DNA from: Turnera subulata
Lineage: Eukaryota > Streptophyta > Magnoliopsida > Malpighiales > Passifloraceae
Assembly (NCBI GenBank): GCA_028386065.3
Contig: JAKUCV010001420.1
Location: forward strand, 126,675 to 190,674
DNA: 64,000 bases
Direction of reading: 5' to 3'
Below the pieces are notes generated by a model, which had not been told where the DNA came from, searched no databases, and was given only the letters and a program-made list of their open reading frames with translations. Shown piece by piece: positions 44,432-54,514 of this stretch (position 1 is its first letter; each line of letters begins with the position of its first letter). Made by a program: the position numbers and the translations under genes.

Positions 44432-45420
44432 TAAATTTGTATATGATTGTTGATATTATGCTAAATTATTTTTATATTTCCTTTTCATTAAAAATTGTTA
44501 TTCTATTTTTCTACTGATTAATTTGAATGTATGAGTATTTTTAGTTTATAATGTTCACTTCTATAAGGTTTTTGTATAATCAAAAGTTTCAACAAAAATA
44601 AACAAAACAAAGGAAAGATTTATCTCGAAGCACCAACAAAAGAAAATAATTAATAGATTATGGGTAAAAAAAAAAGGCAACAGGTTCTGTTCGTGTAATC
44701 TGCAACCAAAAAAATCAAGTTGAAACAAAAAAAAAAAACTGATCAATAGGTTATTATTCCTAGAGAAAAATTTGTATATGATTGTTGATATTATGCTAAC
44801 TTATTTTTATATTTCTTTTTCATTAAAAATTGTTATTCTATATTTTTTTTGATGCTGACGATACTTTATTTATTATTTATAGGGAAAAAAAGATACAATA
44901 TTCTCTATGAATACACATAATGCAACACTACAATATTGGGAACTACAGCTACCTGCCATGAGCCACTAAGTGAAAATGCCGCTTCAATCCACGCAGTTCT
45001 TCAATGTTTCAGCAGTGGCAATAACTTGTGAAGCACTAAAAGGAAAATTTGGCTGCAAGGCTTTAATCCATGGAGTGGCATTAACCAAAATGAGATCAGC
45101 AATTCTAACAAACGAAGTAGAAGTGTGGTTAAAAACCCTCCTATTTCTACTGATTAATTTGAATGTATGAGTATTTTTAGTTTATAATGTTCACTTCTAT
45201 AAGGATTTTGTATAATCAAAAGTTTCAACAAAAATAAACAACACAAAGGAAAGATTTATCCCGAAGCACCAACAAAAGAAAATAATTTGTAGATTGTGGG
45301 TAAAAAAAAAAAAGGCAACAGGTTCTGTTCGTGTAATCTGCAACCAAAAAAATCAAGTTGAAACAAAAAAATAACTGATCAATAGGTTATTATTCCTAGA
45401 GAAAACGTTGAGTATTGTTT
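44432..45420 (+). repeat. Tandem duplication (about 335-bp unit), second copy split by a LINE fragment
   Basis: 44432-44761 and 44767-45420 (minus the LINE piece) share aatttgtatatgattgttga, cactgattaatttgaatg-type words, cttctataagg, aagtttcaacaaaaataaac, gaagcaccaacaaaagaaaa and gcaacaggttctgttcgtgt. Confidence 0.8.
44848..45140 (-). mobile_element. 5'-truncated LINE fragment
   Basis: The T run at 44843-44850 marks the poly(A) end of a minus-strand LINE. The minus translation gives NATPWIKALQPNFPFSASQV and IATAETLKNC, like the end of the 481-4410 LINE (LLWIRASTPDFPFDMSAVII). Only about 290 bp of 3' sequence was inserted, the usual 5' truncation of LINEs. It interrupts the second unit of a tandem repeat. 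Confidence 0.75.
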
Positions 45421-45745
45421 TTTTTTTTTGATAAACGCTAAGTATTGTTTAATCCTCATACATAGGACCAAAAATAAAGAAATAAAGGCTAATCAATCGG
45501 CAGTTTAGTTATTCCTAAATCTCTCGATTAGAATAATAAGAATATGAACATCAATTATTAGGATTACATACAAACACTAATATTGAATTTTAGTCCCGTA
45601 ATAATAGGATGTCGCGTTAGATTAGAAAAATAAATAATATATTAACTTTTCTGAGTTGGTACTTTAATTAAGGATAGTTAGGTCAATAATAATTAATAGA
45701 GGGTAATTGAGTCAATTTGTCGGCTTTTCTAGAATTGGTGCTTTT
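45421..45745. other. AT-rich sequence leading to a Helitron-like end
   Basis: No gene seen. The last 60 bp (gtcaatttgtcggcttttct, agaattggtgcttttatata) match the Helitron-like end at 34040-34086. Confidence 0.5.
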
Positions 45746-45757
45746 ATATAGTATATA

Positions 45758-45884
45758 CGCCTGCGATGTGTGGTCGCATTGGCACCTCCCACGGTTTGTG
45801 GGGTTAGAGGTCGTAGGTTCAAACATCCACAGTGTTGATTAGTTTGACATTTAGATTAGGATTCCCAATGTAATAAAAAAAAGA
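45758..45884 (+). mobile_element. tRNA-derived SINE, 127 bp
   Basis: Short element with an internal pol III promoter: A-box like tgtggtcgcattgg and B-box ggttcaaacatcc (about 45820-45832; consensus GGTTCRANNCC). It ends in an A-rich tail (taataaaaaaaag). A 12-bp target duplication atatagtatata flanks it (45746-45757, 45885-45896). It has no coding capacity and is mobilised by LINE machinery. It landed in a Helitron-like end. Confidence 0.85.
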
Positions 45885-46301
45885 ATATAGTATATAGATA
45901 CAGAGATATAGATTAACTACTTCTGTGTCGGTGAACAACTATATATTGCTGCTACGGTTTATGTATTTTGACACACATGCAAAAGTTCCTCTCCCATCTT
46001 TTTTCGTCTTCCTTAGTCTTCTTTTCTTCTACTCTTACTCTGCGCACCCCCAAAAAGTCCAGGAGACCCGAAGCCACCATCGTCGCCGAGCTTGAGGTCT
46101 CTCGGGTTGTGTGGAACGACGCCCGTCGATAACCAGTAAGCCACCACACACGCTCCTCTCCCCTTCCTTTTCCTTCCCTCTTCTCTTATATCTTTTTCGC
46201 CGTCCGTTTGTGTGTTATTGGGTATTGTTCTAATCTAGGGTTTCGTTTTGGGTTTGGGTTTCGTTTGGCGGCGGTGAAGTCCAGGCAAGCCTCGGTTGGC
46301 C

Positions 46302-46553
46302 ATGGCTTTGACTGGTGAAAGCTTGGGTTTAGCGAAAGTTTCGTTGGTAGAGAAAAGATTACGGGGGGAATGTCCGTCTGAGCCCCTAAAACCAAAGGGT
46401 TTGGGTGGAATTTTGTGGCGATTGGATGGTTGGTCACTCTCCGGGTGGAGGGGAACGGATTTGACACAGTTGGGTCATCGTCCCTGTTGGGTGCATCATA
46501 ATGCGGGATGCTGGGTCTCCAAAGGACATAATCCTCTTCACCTTCGAGAGCCC

Positions 46554-46585
<32 letters not shown>

Positions 46586-46586
46586 G

Positions 46587-46629
<43 letters not shown>

Positions 46630-49246
46630 AGGAGACGAATTATTTTGCTTTAAGAAAAAAACAACTACTTGAGAAGTTCGGAAAGGTTGAACCAGCGGTG
46701 TTTGAGGCCATAGAGAAATATGTTCATAGAGCGAACTTCATTTACAACGTATGCGTTCTCTGTTTTATCAGTTATCTTGTTTGTTCATAATATCATTGGA
46801 ATAATAGTTATATATATATATATATATGCAATGCAGGGCTTTGATAAATTTGATAGTGACCCGCCACAGCCGCTCTTGGATAATCCTCCTTCTTTACTCT
46901 ATCCTCTTCCTTTCGATAAGACCCATTCTCTCTATCAAAAATTTGGAGACAGAATCAAGCATTCGGTTCATGGTGCTTTATCTGAATATAACACCAGAAT
47001 GGTTCGTCTCTTCTTGCCTTTGCTAGGAATGATTGCTTTTTTGTTGCTTCTCAAATTGTGTTCGGTCATTGATTTTGATCTGGAATTGATTGATGTACGG
47101 TTGTAGTTCTCAAATTTATCCTTTTTAGCTTTTCGTGCCTAGTTTGTTAGATGCTAGTGGATTGTAGAATAGGGCAATTTTTTGTTTATCATGGGTTGTT
47201 GTTTATCTTCTTTCTTGCTAGTTTTGTTGTCTGTATGCTTTCTTTTCATTGTTTCGACATCCTAGCTACTGTGATGGGAAGTTGTCTTTTCTCTTTTGTC
47301 AACTTAAATTAAATTGTTTTATTGTTTTGAATCTAGAGTTGGTTGATCTACGGTTGTAGTTCTCCTTCTGTCCCTTTTTTTCCCCTTTTCAGTAAATCTT
47401 TGAGCTTATTGTGAATTTATGGATAGCTTAAATTTATCCTCTATAACTTTTTCATGCATAGTTTGTTAGATGCCAGTGCATTGTAGATTAGAGCATTTTT
47501 GTTTATCGTGGGTTGTTATTGTCCATCCTTTTTGTAATGTTTGCTGTTTGTATGCTTTCTTTTCATTGTTTGGACATTGTAGCTATTGCGGCAAGAAGCT
47601 GCCTATTTTTTCCTGTAAACTTATATATTATTTATGAAAGCTGTCATGCTTTTATTTCTATATATATATACATATATATATACGATTGATTTTTTTACTG
47701 TTTTACCATTGTATTTATTATAGGGTCAGTCCCTGGAGCTTAGGCAAATCTTGTGGTGCAATCTCAGGGCAGGCTTTACCCAGTTCTTCTTCTACATAAC
47801 TTTTAGTGCTGTTGACAGAAAAACGCTTTGCTACCATGACTGTCGCGCTGAGGTGTACAATAGTTGTTACAGTGCGGTATATTCGGTGGAGAAGTTTATC
47901 CGCTTACCTGCTCGAGATCATAAATGTAATCAACCAGATGCTTTAATTACCCCCCACATGTTATATTGATTCACTAATAAATCTCGATGATGATGAATTA
48001 ACATTTTGCCTTTTGGTTGTTATTATAGTACTTCACTCGTGTTGTTCTATATCATGTCCGTATTAATTTTATGCCTTTCTTCTTTTTTGCAGATGCAAGA
48101 CATTTATATGGTCATGAATTAGAACGCTACGGATTTCCTGCTATGAAAAAAGTTGAGGATTTCATGACTGAAATTGTTAGTGTTTCCTAACTTTTCTCGG
48201 TGATCATAATTATGATTACACTTGTGAAATTTATTAATTCCGTTTTCATTATCTCAGGGTATAACATTGGTTCAGTTTGAAGGGTTTGATGCTATAAAAT
48301 GGCTCCGGGAGGGTGACACTAGTCAACTCTACATACCTTTGATTGCCAAAGAAAAGGATGGAATTGATAATTTCCAATGTGATGCTGTGGTCTACTGTCA
48401 TTTTCCCTCTGATGCATTTAGGGTTGTGTCTTTTTCACGAAGATCACAGGAAGCTAAAAACAGAAGGGGTAAACACTGGCCTGCTCTTTCCGTACTTCAT
48501 GAACATTACAGATCCAAATACATATCCCAGATGAAAATTTTGTCCTAAGCCATATATTTGTTACACTTGAAATACCGCCTGCCTGGGTGTTTCACTAGCT
48601 CTTGTTATGGTGTTTTTTTCTTGCGAATTCTGAATTCTGATGTTGTCTATCGTTTTAAATGAAGGTAAGCGTTGTTATGTTGACCTCAATGACCCTGAAA
48701 AATTGTCGCTCATTAACAAGTGTGCGAGGGATGCAGTCAATCAATACAATGAAAAAATGGTTTGTCTCTCGTTTCCTTTCTCTAGCAGTGAGATGTACTT
48801 GTTGGCTCATCATTTGGATCGTGATTCTATTATGTAATTTCATATGACTTCGAGTTGGTGACAGCATTTGAACCTTTCTGTTGTTATAGGCGGCTGGTTT
48901 GGGTTCTCAAAAAGTTATCGGGGCATATCATTTTCCAGCCTTGGGCGAAGCTGGTTTTCATATTGCATTGAAGGCGAAGCAAAATTCTAGCGGAGTTGTA
49001 TATATCTGTTCTGCCACGGTTAGGGATAGGTCAGGCGATCCAAAAAGAGGGAGAAGTGTTTTGGAGTCGTTTATCCTACACAAAGATGGGTGGGAGGTAA
49101 TAAGCTGCTTCAAATCAGATTAAATTTATCTTGTCTTTGTTTTGACTTAAGTGGTGGGAGTCGAATTTGAATTTTGCCCTTGGTTAAAGCTTCTTGATGA
49201 TTATGGAATATTAATTTTGGCTCATACTTGTTTGCAGGGTTGGTGA
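46302..49246 (+). CDS. Cystatin-like three-module repeat protein, 8 exons
   Basis: Spliced gene model: exons 46302-46748, 46837-47001, 47724-47925, 48093-48175, 48258-48468, 48665-48759, 48890-49096, 49238-49246. Every intron is GT-AG and the phases match, giving 472 residues. Exon 1 has a run of about 29 Glu, then LLEKFGKVEPAVFEAIEKYV. Exons 2-3: HSVHGALSEYNTRM | GQSLELRQILWCNLRAGF, FFFYITFSAVDRKTLCYHDC. Exons 4-5: FPAMKKVEDFMTEI | GITLVQFEGF, DAVVYCHFPSDAFRVVSF. Exons 6-7: KCARDAVNQYNEKM | AAGLGSQKVIGAYHF, GFHIALKAKQNSSGVVYICS. Each pair is a helix exon plus a beta-strand exon, as in plant cystatin-fold proteins (..A..YN.K then strands). The inhibitory QxVxG loop is not in place, so protease inhibition is doubtful. 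Function is unknown. Exon 1 before the Glu run and the start codon are the least certain parts. Confidence 0.75.
46551..46635 (+). repeat. GAGGAA/GAG microsatellite encoding poly-Glu
   Basis: Pure-purine gag/gaa repeat within exon 1, giving about 29 glutamates in a row. Length is likely to vary between alleles while staying in frame. Confidence 0.9.
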
Positions 49247-49991
49247 TTGATGGATGATCATTATTAGCAAGGGGAGTACTGGATGGTGGGTGGCTGAAAA
49301 TGGTGCGTTGTGTTGGATTTTACTTCATTTGGCTTAAAACTATGGATGTAGATGGAGTTAATGATGCATTTTAGTTGGAAAGGTTGTCCTTAAATTTGGA
49401 ATATTAATTTAAGATCAATAGTTCGAGACCTTGCGGTCAGAATTTTTTTTGAATCTTCTCTCCTTAATTTAACTAATTGGGAGAGATGGATTCAACAACA
49501 GATCGATTCAACTGTACTGCAACACTACCTTCTCTATTAGAAATTTTTATTATCTTTCTATCATTTCCCTCTGTTGTATCAATTTTCACTTCTACAAGTT
49601 AATGCGTATATAAGCATTTATTTAGTAAAGCTTACAGTTCACAAACTGTTTCCTTTTACCGCAGGAGTCTCCCCAACCTAAAATTTTCAATATCAAAAAA
49701 CTTATTTGCTTCGTGTATAAACCAAAGCAAGTAATTTCGACAAAAAGATTAAACATCAAACATAGTTAAGCAGCAGAAGATCATCAGAGAACGGGAAGGA
49801 TGACATGTTATATTTCAAAACGTAATTGAGTTCCCAATTTGCTTAAGTTTATTATATCCTCTCAAAAACACAAAAAAATAGTGAAAACAAAATTAATCTG
49901 TAGAGAGAAACACTCAGTACAAAGCCAAAACTTTTCACAAGTGCCAGGATTAGGCCCTTCATCCACCTATTCGACTAGTTACATTCAATGT
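49247..49991. other. 3' flank of the cystatin-like gene, then F-box spacer
   Basis: No gene seen. 49650-49991 is similar to the spacer downstream of other F-box copies (aattgagttcccaatttgct, aagtttatta, cagtacaaagccaaaa). Confidence 0.5.
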
Positions 49992-50495
49992 TCAAAACCC
50001 TTGATTGACCTCACTAGCAGGATAGGGAGAGGTGAGAGCTTCTACATATGGAATGGATCCATAACAGTGATAATATTTTACCCTCACGCTATCACATTTC
50101 CCAGGATTCTTTCTCCATTCGAGTACTTCAGTAGCCTGCAATTCATCACAGAAGTCGAGCATCATCAAGTCGGCATCCTTTACAGAACATGGAATCAAGT
50201 TGCACTTATAAGAAACAAATGCATAATGGGTACGATTTGAATAACTCAAATAAGATTCAATGAAAGGAACCCATGATTTCTTGTTCATGTATTCTTTCAT
50301 GACCCAAACAACACACGGGTCAGATCTTGGCGCTAGATACCAAGACGTACACAGATATTCTCCAACAATGCTGCCTATGCCCCTGTATCCCAAGCCTCCT
50401 TGCTCCGGAGGGGCTGGGACATCATAAAATATCTTCTTCACCAAATCGAAAGCGGTAATCTTTGCAGTATCTCTCTTGCTCCAATGAAGTGCACC
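49992..50495 (-). pseudogene. F-box protein C-terminal fragment, copy E
   Basis: C-terminal third of an F-box protein on minus: LHWSKRDTAKITAFDLVKKI, GSIVGEYLCTSWY, CVVWVMKEY, KSWVPFIES, CNLIPCSVKDADLMMLDFCD, YGSIPYVEALTSPYPASEV. The open frame starts at 50444, but homology runs to about 50495, where it stops abruptly at GALHW. Unrelated, repeat-rich sequence then begins, so insertion of the PMD element probably cut the gene. It is more diverged from copies A-D than they are from each other. Confidence 0.8.
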
Positions 50496-51204
50496 TGCTC
50501 AAGCACGAACAACGAGCGACCCTCGACCGACCGATTCGATTGTTTGAAGAGCCGAACCGACAACCAGATCCGACCGTTGAAAGGACGAACGGACGGTGTC
50601 GCGCGTCCTGGACTGGAATTTGATGCTGACCTGCCGATCCGACCGATGAAAGGCCAAACCGACAACCGAATCCGACCTTTGAATGAAGGGCCGAACGGAC
50701 GAACGTCAAACGCCCTAAATCGGGATTTGTGTTTTGGGTTTTTTAAGGTATGTTAAACTAATGAAGCATGATAAATAACGCTAAGACACGATAAAAGTAA
50801 ACTGATAAAAGATAAAAGCTGGTCTTTGATTGATTTTTTCTGGATCCCGATACAAGTATTATCAATAACCTTATATAGGCTATCACAAAACAATTGATAA
50901 AACAATAAAACGCCCAAAAACCTTATTTCGAATTCTAAACATCGCTTGAGGCGGGGTATGCTCTGAACCCCGATATTTTTCCTTTTTAACTTTCAAATAC
51001 GAAAAGAAAAGAAATCACAGAGGATTGCGCAAACCCTAACGGCTTGTGGACTTTCCTGATTACAAGTCAATCCGATCATCTAACGATTTGATAATATCCA
51101 AAATCATGGAAAGACATCAATCCCAAACTGGTGCCCCCGACCTGGACTGGATATCAGGCTTAATCCAATGAAAGATAGGAGACCCATAGCATCGATCCTA
51201 GCCC

Positions 51205-51325
51205 AATGGATGATATCGGACCTATGGATGACATCGGTCTTGGACCAGTGGGTGACATCAGTCTTGGACCTACGGATGACATCGGTCTTGGACCAGTGGA
51301 TGACATCGGTCTTGGACCAGATACC
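51205..51325 (+). repeat. Minisatellite, 27-bp unit, about 4.5 copies
   Basis: The unit ggatgacatcggtcttggac then cagt repeats with small changes (gggtgacatcagtcttggac in one copy). Confidence 0.9.
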
Positions 51326-51599
51326 AAAGAAAGACTATTGGGCCTACCGGCCTTTGACCAGAAAGAGCCCGAACATGAACGACATGTAGTACATCACGAT
51401 TTTGGTCTTGGTGTATACAGTTGCCCCCATCAGCCCTTTGATTAAAGACTATCGCAAGTTGAAGGGGTGATTCTAAGCCAAAATGGAAACACCAGAATCA
51501 CTGGGCAAAGTTGGCACCGAACTCAACCTCCATGGCGAAAGAAACTCAAAGTTAACGCCATCGGCCGATAAAGACCCGGAGCCAACCCCATCAAGAACA

Positions 51600-52010
51600 A
51601 TGAGACCCAAGGTCAATCTTCACCAAAAATCAACTCAACTAGGATCAAAAGTCAACCCAAACGATCTTCAAGGCAAAAGTCAACCCATCAGTCAACCGGG
51701 CAAAAGTCAACCCTGTCGGTCAACCGGGCAGAAAGTCAACCACATCTGTCAATAGGGACAAAAGTCAACCCATCGGTCAACAGAGCCACAAGGTCAACTC
51801 TATCGGTCAATTGGGTCAAAAGTCAACCCATCGGTCAACAGAGCCACAGGGTCAACTCCATCGGTCAATTGGGTCAAAAGTCAACTCCATCGGTCAGCTG
51901 GGTCAAAAGTCAGCCTCATCGGTCAGCAGAGCCAAAAAGGACAACTCCATCGGCCACCTGGGTCAAAAGTCAACCCCATCGATCAAGGACCGATGGTCAA
52001 CTCACAGGTC
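51600..52010 (+). repeat. Minisatellite, about 29-bp unit rich in GTCAAC
   Basis: About a dozen diverged units of the form gggtcaaaagtcaacccatc then ggtcaact. Units alternate between gtcaattgggtcaaaag and cagagccacaaggtcaac forms, a two-unit higher-order pattern. Each unit has two GTCAA words (inverse TTGAC, the W-box core bound by WRKY factors), so the array is a dense W-box-like cluster. That may be chance. Confidence 0.85.
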
Positions 52011-52509
52011 ACGTAGTGAGCAAAAGTCAAACCACAGGTCAAGGGCGCGACATCAATCAACCAACTTGCCCAAAGAGACCACAAACGGCCTGCGACCCTA
52101 TCCAACCATCGATCCACAACCACTACTATCACACCCATCCTCGGCAACTACACTTCTCCACGAAAGAACAAGGTCACCACCTAAACTATAGTTTTATAAA
52201 CGATCTCATAGATCGCTCTTTGTAGAATTCGCAATAAATACAAATTTTAAAGAACTATCTTTCTCGCTGACCGCTCCATATAGCATTAGCCAAACCCACA
52301 TATCGATGTATGTAGTAGTAAGTGAGCTCACATATCGATCGACCTATGTCACAGATCGGTCCACGTAGCAATAGCCAATCTCACATGTCGATCCATGCAG
52401 TGGTAAGTGACCTTACATATTCATAGTTTGCCCCGTCAATAAAAAGGACACGCCAATCGGTCACAACATCAACACGAGTGCATGGACGTGACCAACTGAT
52501 AATGACAAA

Positions 52510-53076
52510 GTGATCAAGACGTGGCCATTCGCCACTATCTCCCACATGAGAAGGTGGAAACAATGGGTAAGAGCATTGGAGCCAATCTTCGGAGACAAAT
52601 GCAGGCAGACAGGAATCTATCACTTAATCATGCTGACAAAAGACGAGATCAAGATCAATCATCCCGCGTTGTGCGCGCTTGCAAGCTTTTGGAACAAGTC
52701 GATCAATTGCTTTGTATTCAAATACGGCCTGATGACAATCAACCTTTACGACTTAGCCATGTTATTTGGTCTTCATCCCCATGGGCAATCCCTAGATTTG
52801 ACCAACGAGGGCGAACACTTGGAAGACCCCCCCAAAGAAAAGTACTATGACGCGTATATATCCAATGGTATGGCCGAAAAGGATCTTAACCTTCAACACT
52901 TCATGCTCATGAACCTATTCTTGAACAAGTTTGTTTTCTGTGTTCGCTCCACATACGTCACTACCTTCTTCAAGACCATCGCGGCTCAAATGGCCACCGG
53001 GACACCACACTTGGCTTTTGGGCCCCTAATTCTAGCAGCCATCTACAAAGGCCTCTATGAGCTAACCTCCTGTTAG
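52510..53076 (+). pseudogene. Plant mobile domain (PMD) protein, N-terminal part
   Basis: Open frame of 188 codons. HPALCALASFWNKSINCFVF then KYGLMTINLYDLAMLFGLHP HG matches the signature of the plant mobile domain (W...TN.F.F..G.MT.TL.D.A.LLGL...G). This domain is found in transposons and in the host proteins MAIN and MAIL1. It continues FKTIAAQMATGTPHLAFGPL, ILAAIYKGLYELTS, where a Copia element entered. The rest is at 62164-62709. Because the continuation is frameshifted it is not functional as a whole. It was probably carried by a transposon. Confidence 0.75.
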
Positions 53077-53443
53077 TAATATGCCGAAAAGCCAATCAAT
53101 GGATGATTGTAGTCATGTATATACATTGAGGTTATTCCAATAAATNGACGCGTATATATCCAATGGTATGGCCGAAAAGGATCTTAACCTTCAACACTTC
53201 ATGCTCATGAACCTATTCTTGAACAAGTTTGTTTTCTGTGTTCGCTCCACATACGTCACTACCTTCTTCAAGACCATCGCGGCTCAAATGGCCACCGGGA
53301 CACCACACTTGGCTTTTGGGCCCCTAATTCTAGCAGCCATCTACAGAGGCCTCTATGAGCTAACCTCCTGTTAGTAATATGCCCAAAAGCCAATCAATGG
53401 ATGATTGTAGTCATGTATATACATTGAGGTTATTCCAATAAAT
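52849..53443. repeat. 297-bp near-exact direct repeat across a single N (assembly join)
   Basis: 52849-53145 and 53147-53443 differ at only two bases that I can see (aaag/agag near 53047, gccg/gccc near 53084), with one N at 53146 between them. Both include the end of the PMD frame, the target site cctcc and the start of the Copia LTR. It is the same pattern as at 4672 and most likely an unmerged overlap. Confidence 0.85.
53364..53368 (+). repeat. Copia target-site duplication (left copy)
   Basis: cctcc just before the LTR start TGTTAG. The same five bases follow the 3' LTR at 62159-62163. Confidence 0.85.
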
Positions 53444-54501
53444 ATGATTATGAGATAATCGCTTGCACATATTTATAACCCTAGAATACTTTGTATTCTT
53501 AAAATGTCCCTAGTCGATTATTATTATGGATGGGTTGTAATAATAAATTAAGACTAGCGTATGTTAAGAATTGTATGAGATACGAATTCTACATACGGGT
53601 ACAAGTTAGAGAACTTGTGGATTGGACCGACCCACATAAGAACCCTATATGGAACGTTATATAATTGTCATTAGTGGTTCTTATATGTATTGTCCTTAGA
53701 CCTGAGATCATCAAGGTTCCTAACATGTGAGTCATATACTTTGATATTATTCCTAGTCATCCGTAACTGGGTGGACTTAAGGGTAATCATTGGGTATATG
53801 ATAAATGTGTAGTGGGTTTTGATTGATCAAGACAGGATTCGTCCGACCCATATAACGGGTATATTATCAGATGGGCCACTTGGTAGAGTTGAACTGTAAA
53901 TGCATGGCCATGCTCGGATTATATGATATGGTGATAGCATTAGGATCCGTTTTACAAAGTTAACTCGGGGATCAAGAAACTAAGATTAAACATATACGAG
54001 ATTGATGTTTTCGATGTCTCACTTTAATCTTGATAATGGGACGAAAGGACGATGACATGTTCCGAGGCATGTAGAATCAGTACTAATCTTGTCGTTCCGG
54101 TAGCAATGATGTGTTGCTAGACGCCGCTCTTTGCTTCTAATTTTAAAACGAGATTTTACAATTATTGCTGGACGTTACAAGTGCCTACAGGGTCACATAC
54201 ATAGAACCGTTGATTCGAGCAGGTGGTTGAACCGTGGTTGGACCTCGGTTCGGGAGTGCTCGGGGGTTGGAGATTGTGAGACGATTCCGGCCGGTGATTG
54301 ACGGTTCGTGTGGATACCGTAGAGGAGCAGGATATCCTTCCGGCTCTAGCTGATTTGGTTCTTCAGTTAGGTGAAAGATCCTAACCGTTTCAGGTATGTT
54401 CATTTTTGTTGTTCGATTTAGTTGCTTCACTTGGATCCTTCAAGGTTTCCAGGTTTTTCCGCTGCACTTGATTGTCAGGTTTGCATGCCTAGACACTTAC
54501 A
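53369..54501 (+). repeat. Copia 5' LTR
   Basis: Starts TGTTAGTAATATGCC and ends CACTTACA. Compared with the 3' LTR it lacks about 400 bp between 54244 and 54245 (present at 61505-61901). The deletion edges share ggttcg in the 3' LTR, pointing to loss between short direct repeats. The full LTR would be about 1.5 kb, long for a Copia element. Confidence 0.9.
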
Positions 54502-54502
54502 G

Positions 54503-54514
54503 TGGTAGCGGAGC
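54503..54514 (+). other. Primer binding site (Met-tRNA type)
   Basis: tggtagcggagc, one base after the LTR end, resembles the common plant Copia site tggtatcagagc (initiator Met-tRNA 3' end) with two changes. Confidence 0.8.

Larger units (their letters stand above)
50496..52509 (+). mobile_element. Left part of a PMD-containing repetitive element
   Basis: Begins where F-box copy E is cut (50496). It holds several local repeats: a duplicated ccgaaccgacaacc block (50540-50700), a 27-bp array (51205-51325), a 29-bp GTCAAC array (51600-52010), and cacatatcgat/cacatgtcgat repeats (52260-52420). Open frames at 51483-51755 and 51811-52191 merely translate the arrays. It runs into the PMD gene. Class unknown; I did not find paired LTRs. 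Confidence 0.5.

Noticed and set aside
45758..45840. Functional tRNA gene
   Set aside because: A and B boxes are present, but no cloverleaf with acceptor stem can be built; the tail and target duplication show a SINE.
48905..48925. QKVIG as the cystatin inhibitory QxVxG loop
   Set aside because: It follows the helix directly, where the second strand of the fold would begin; the true loop lies further on, where this protein has FPALGEAG. The match looks accidental.
51483..52191. Coding genes in the GTCAAC array
   Set aside because: The proteins are translations of the tandem repeat, open in more than one frame.
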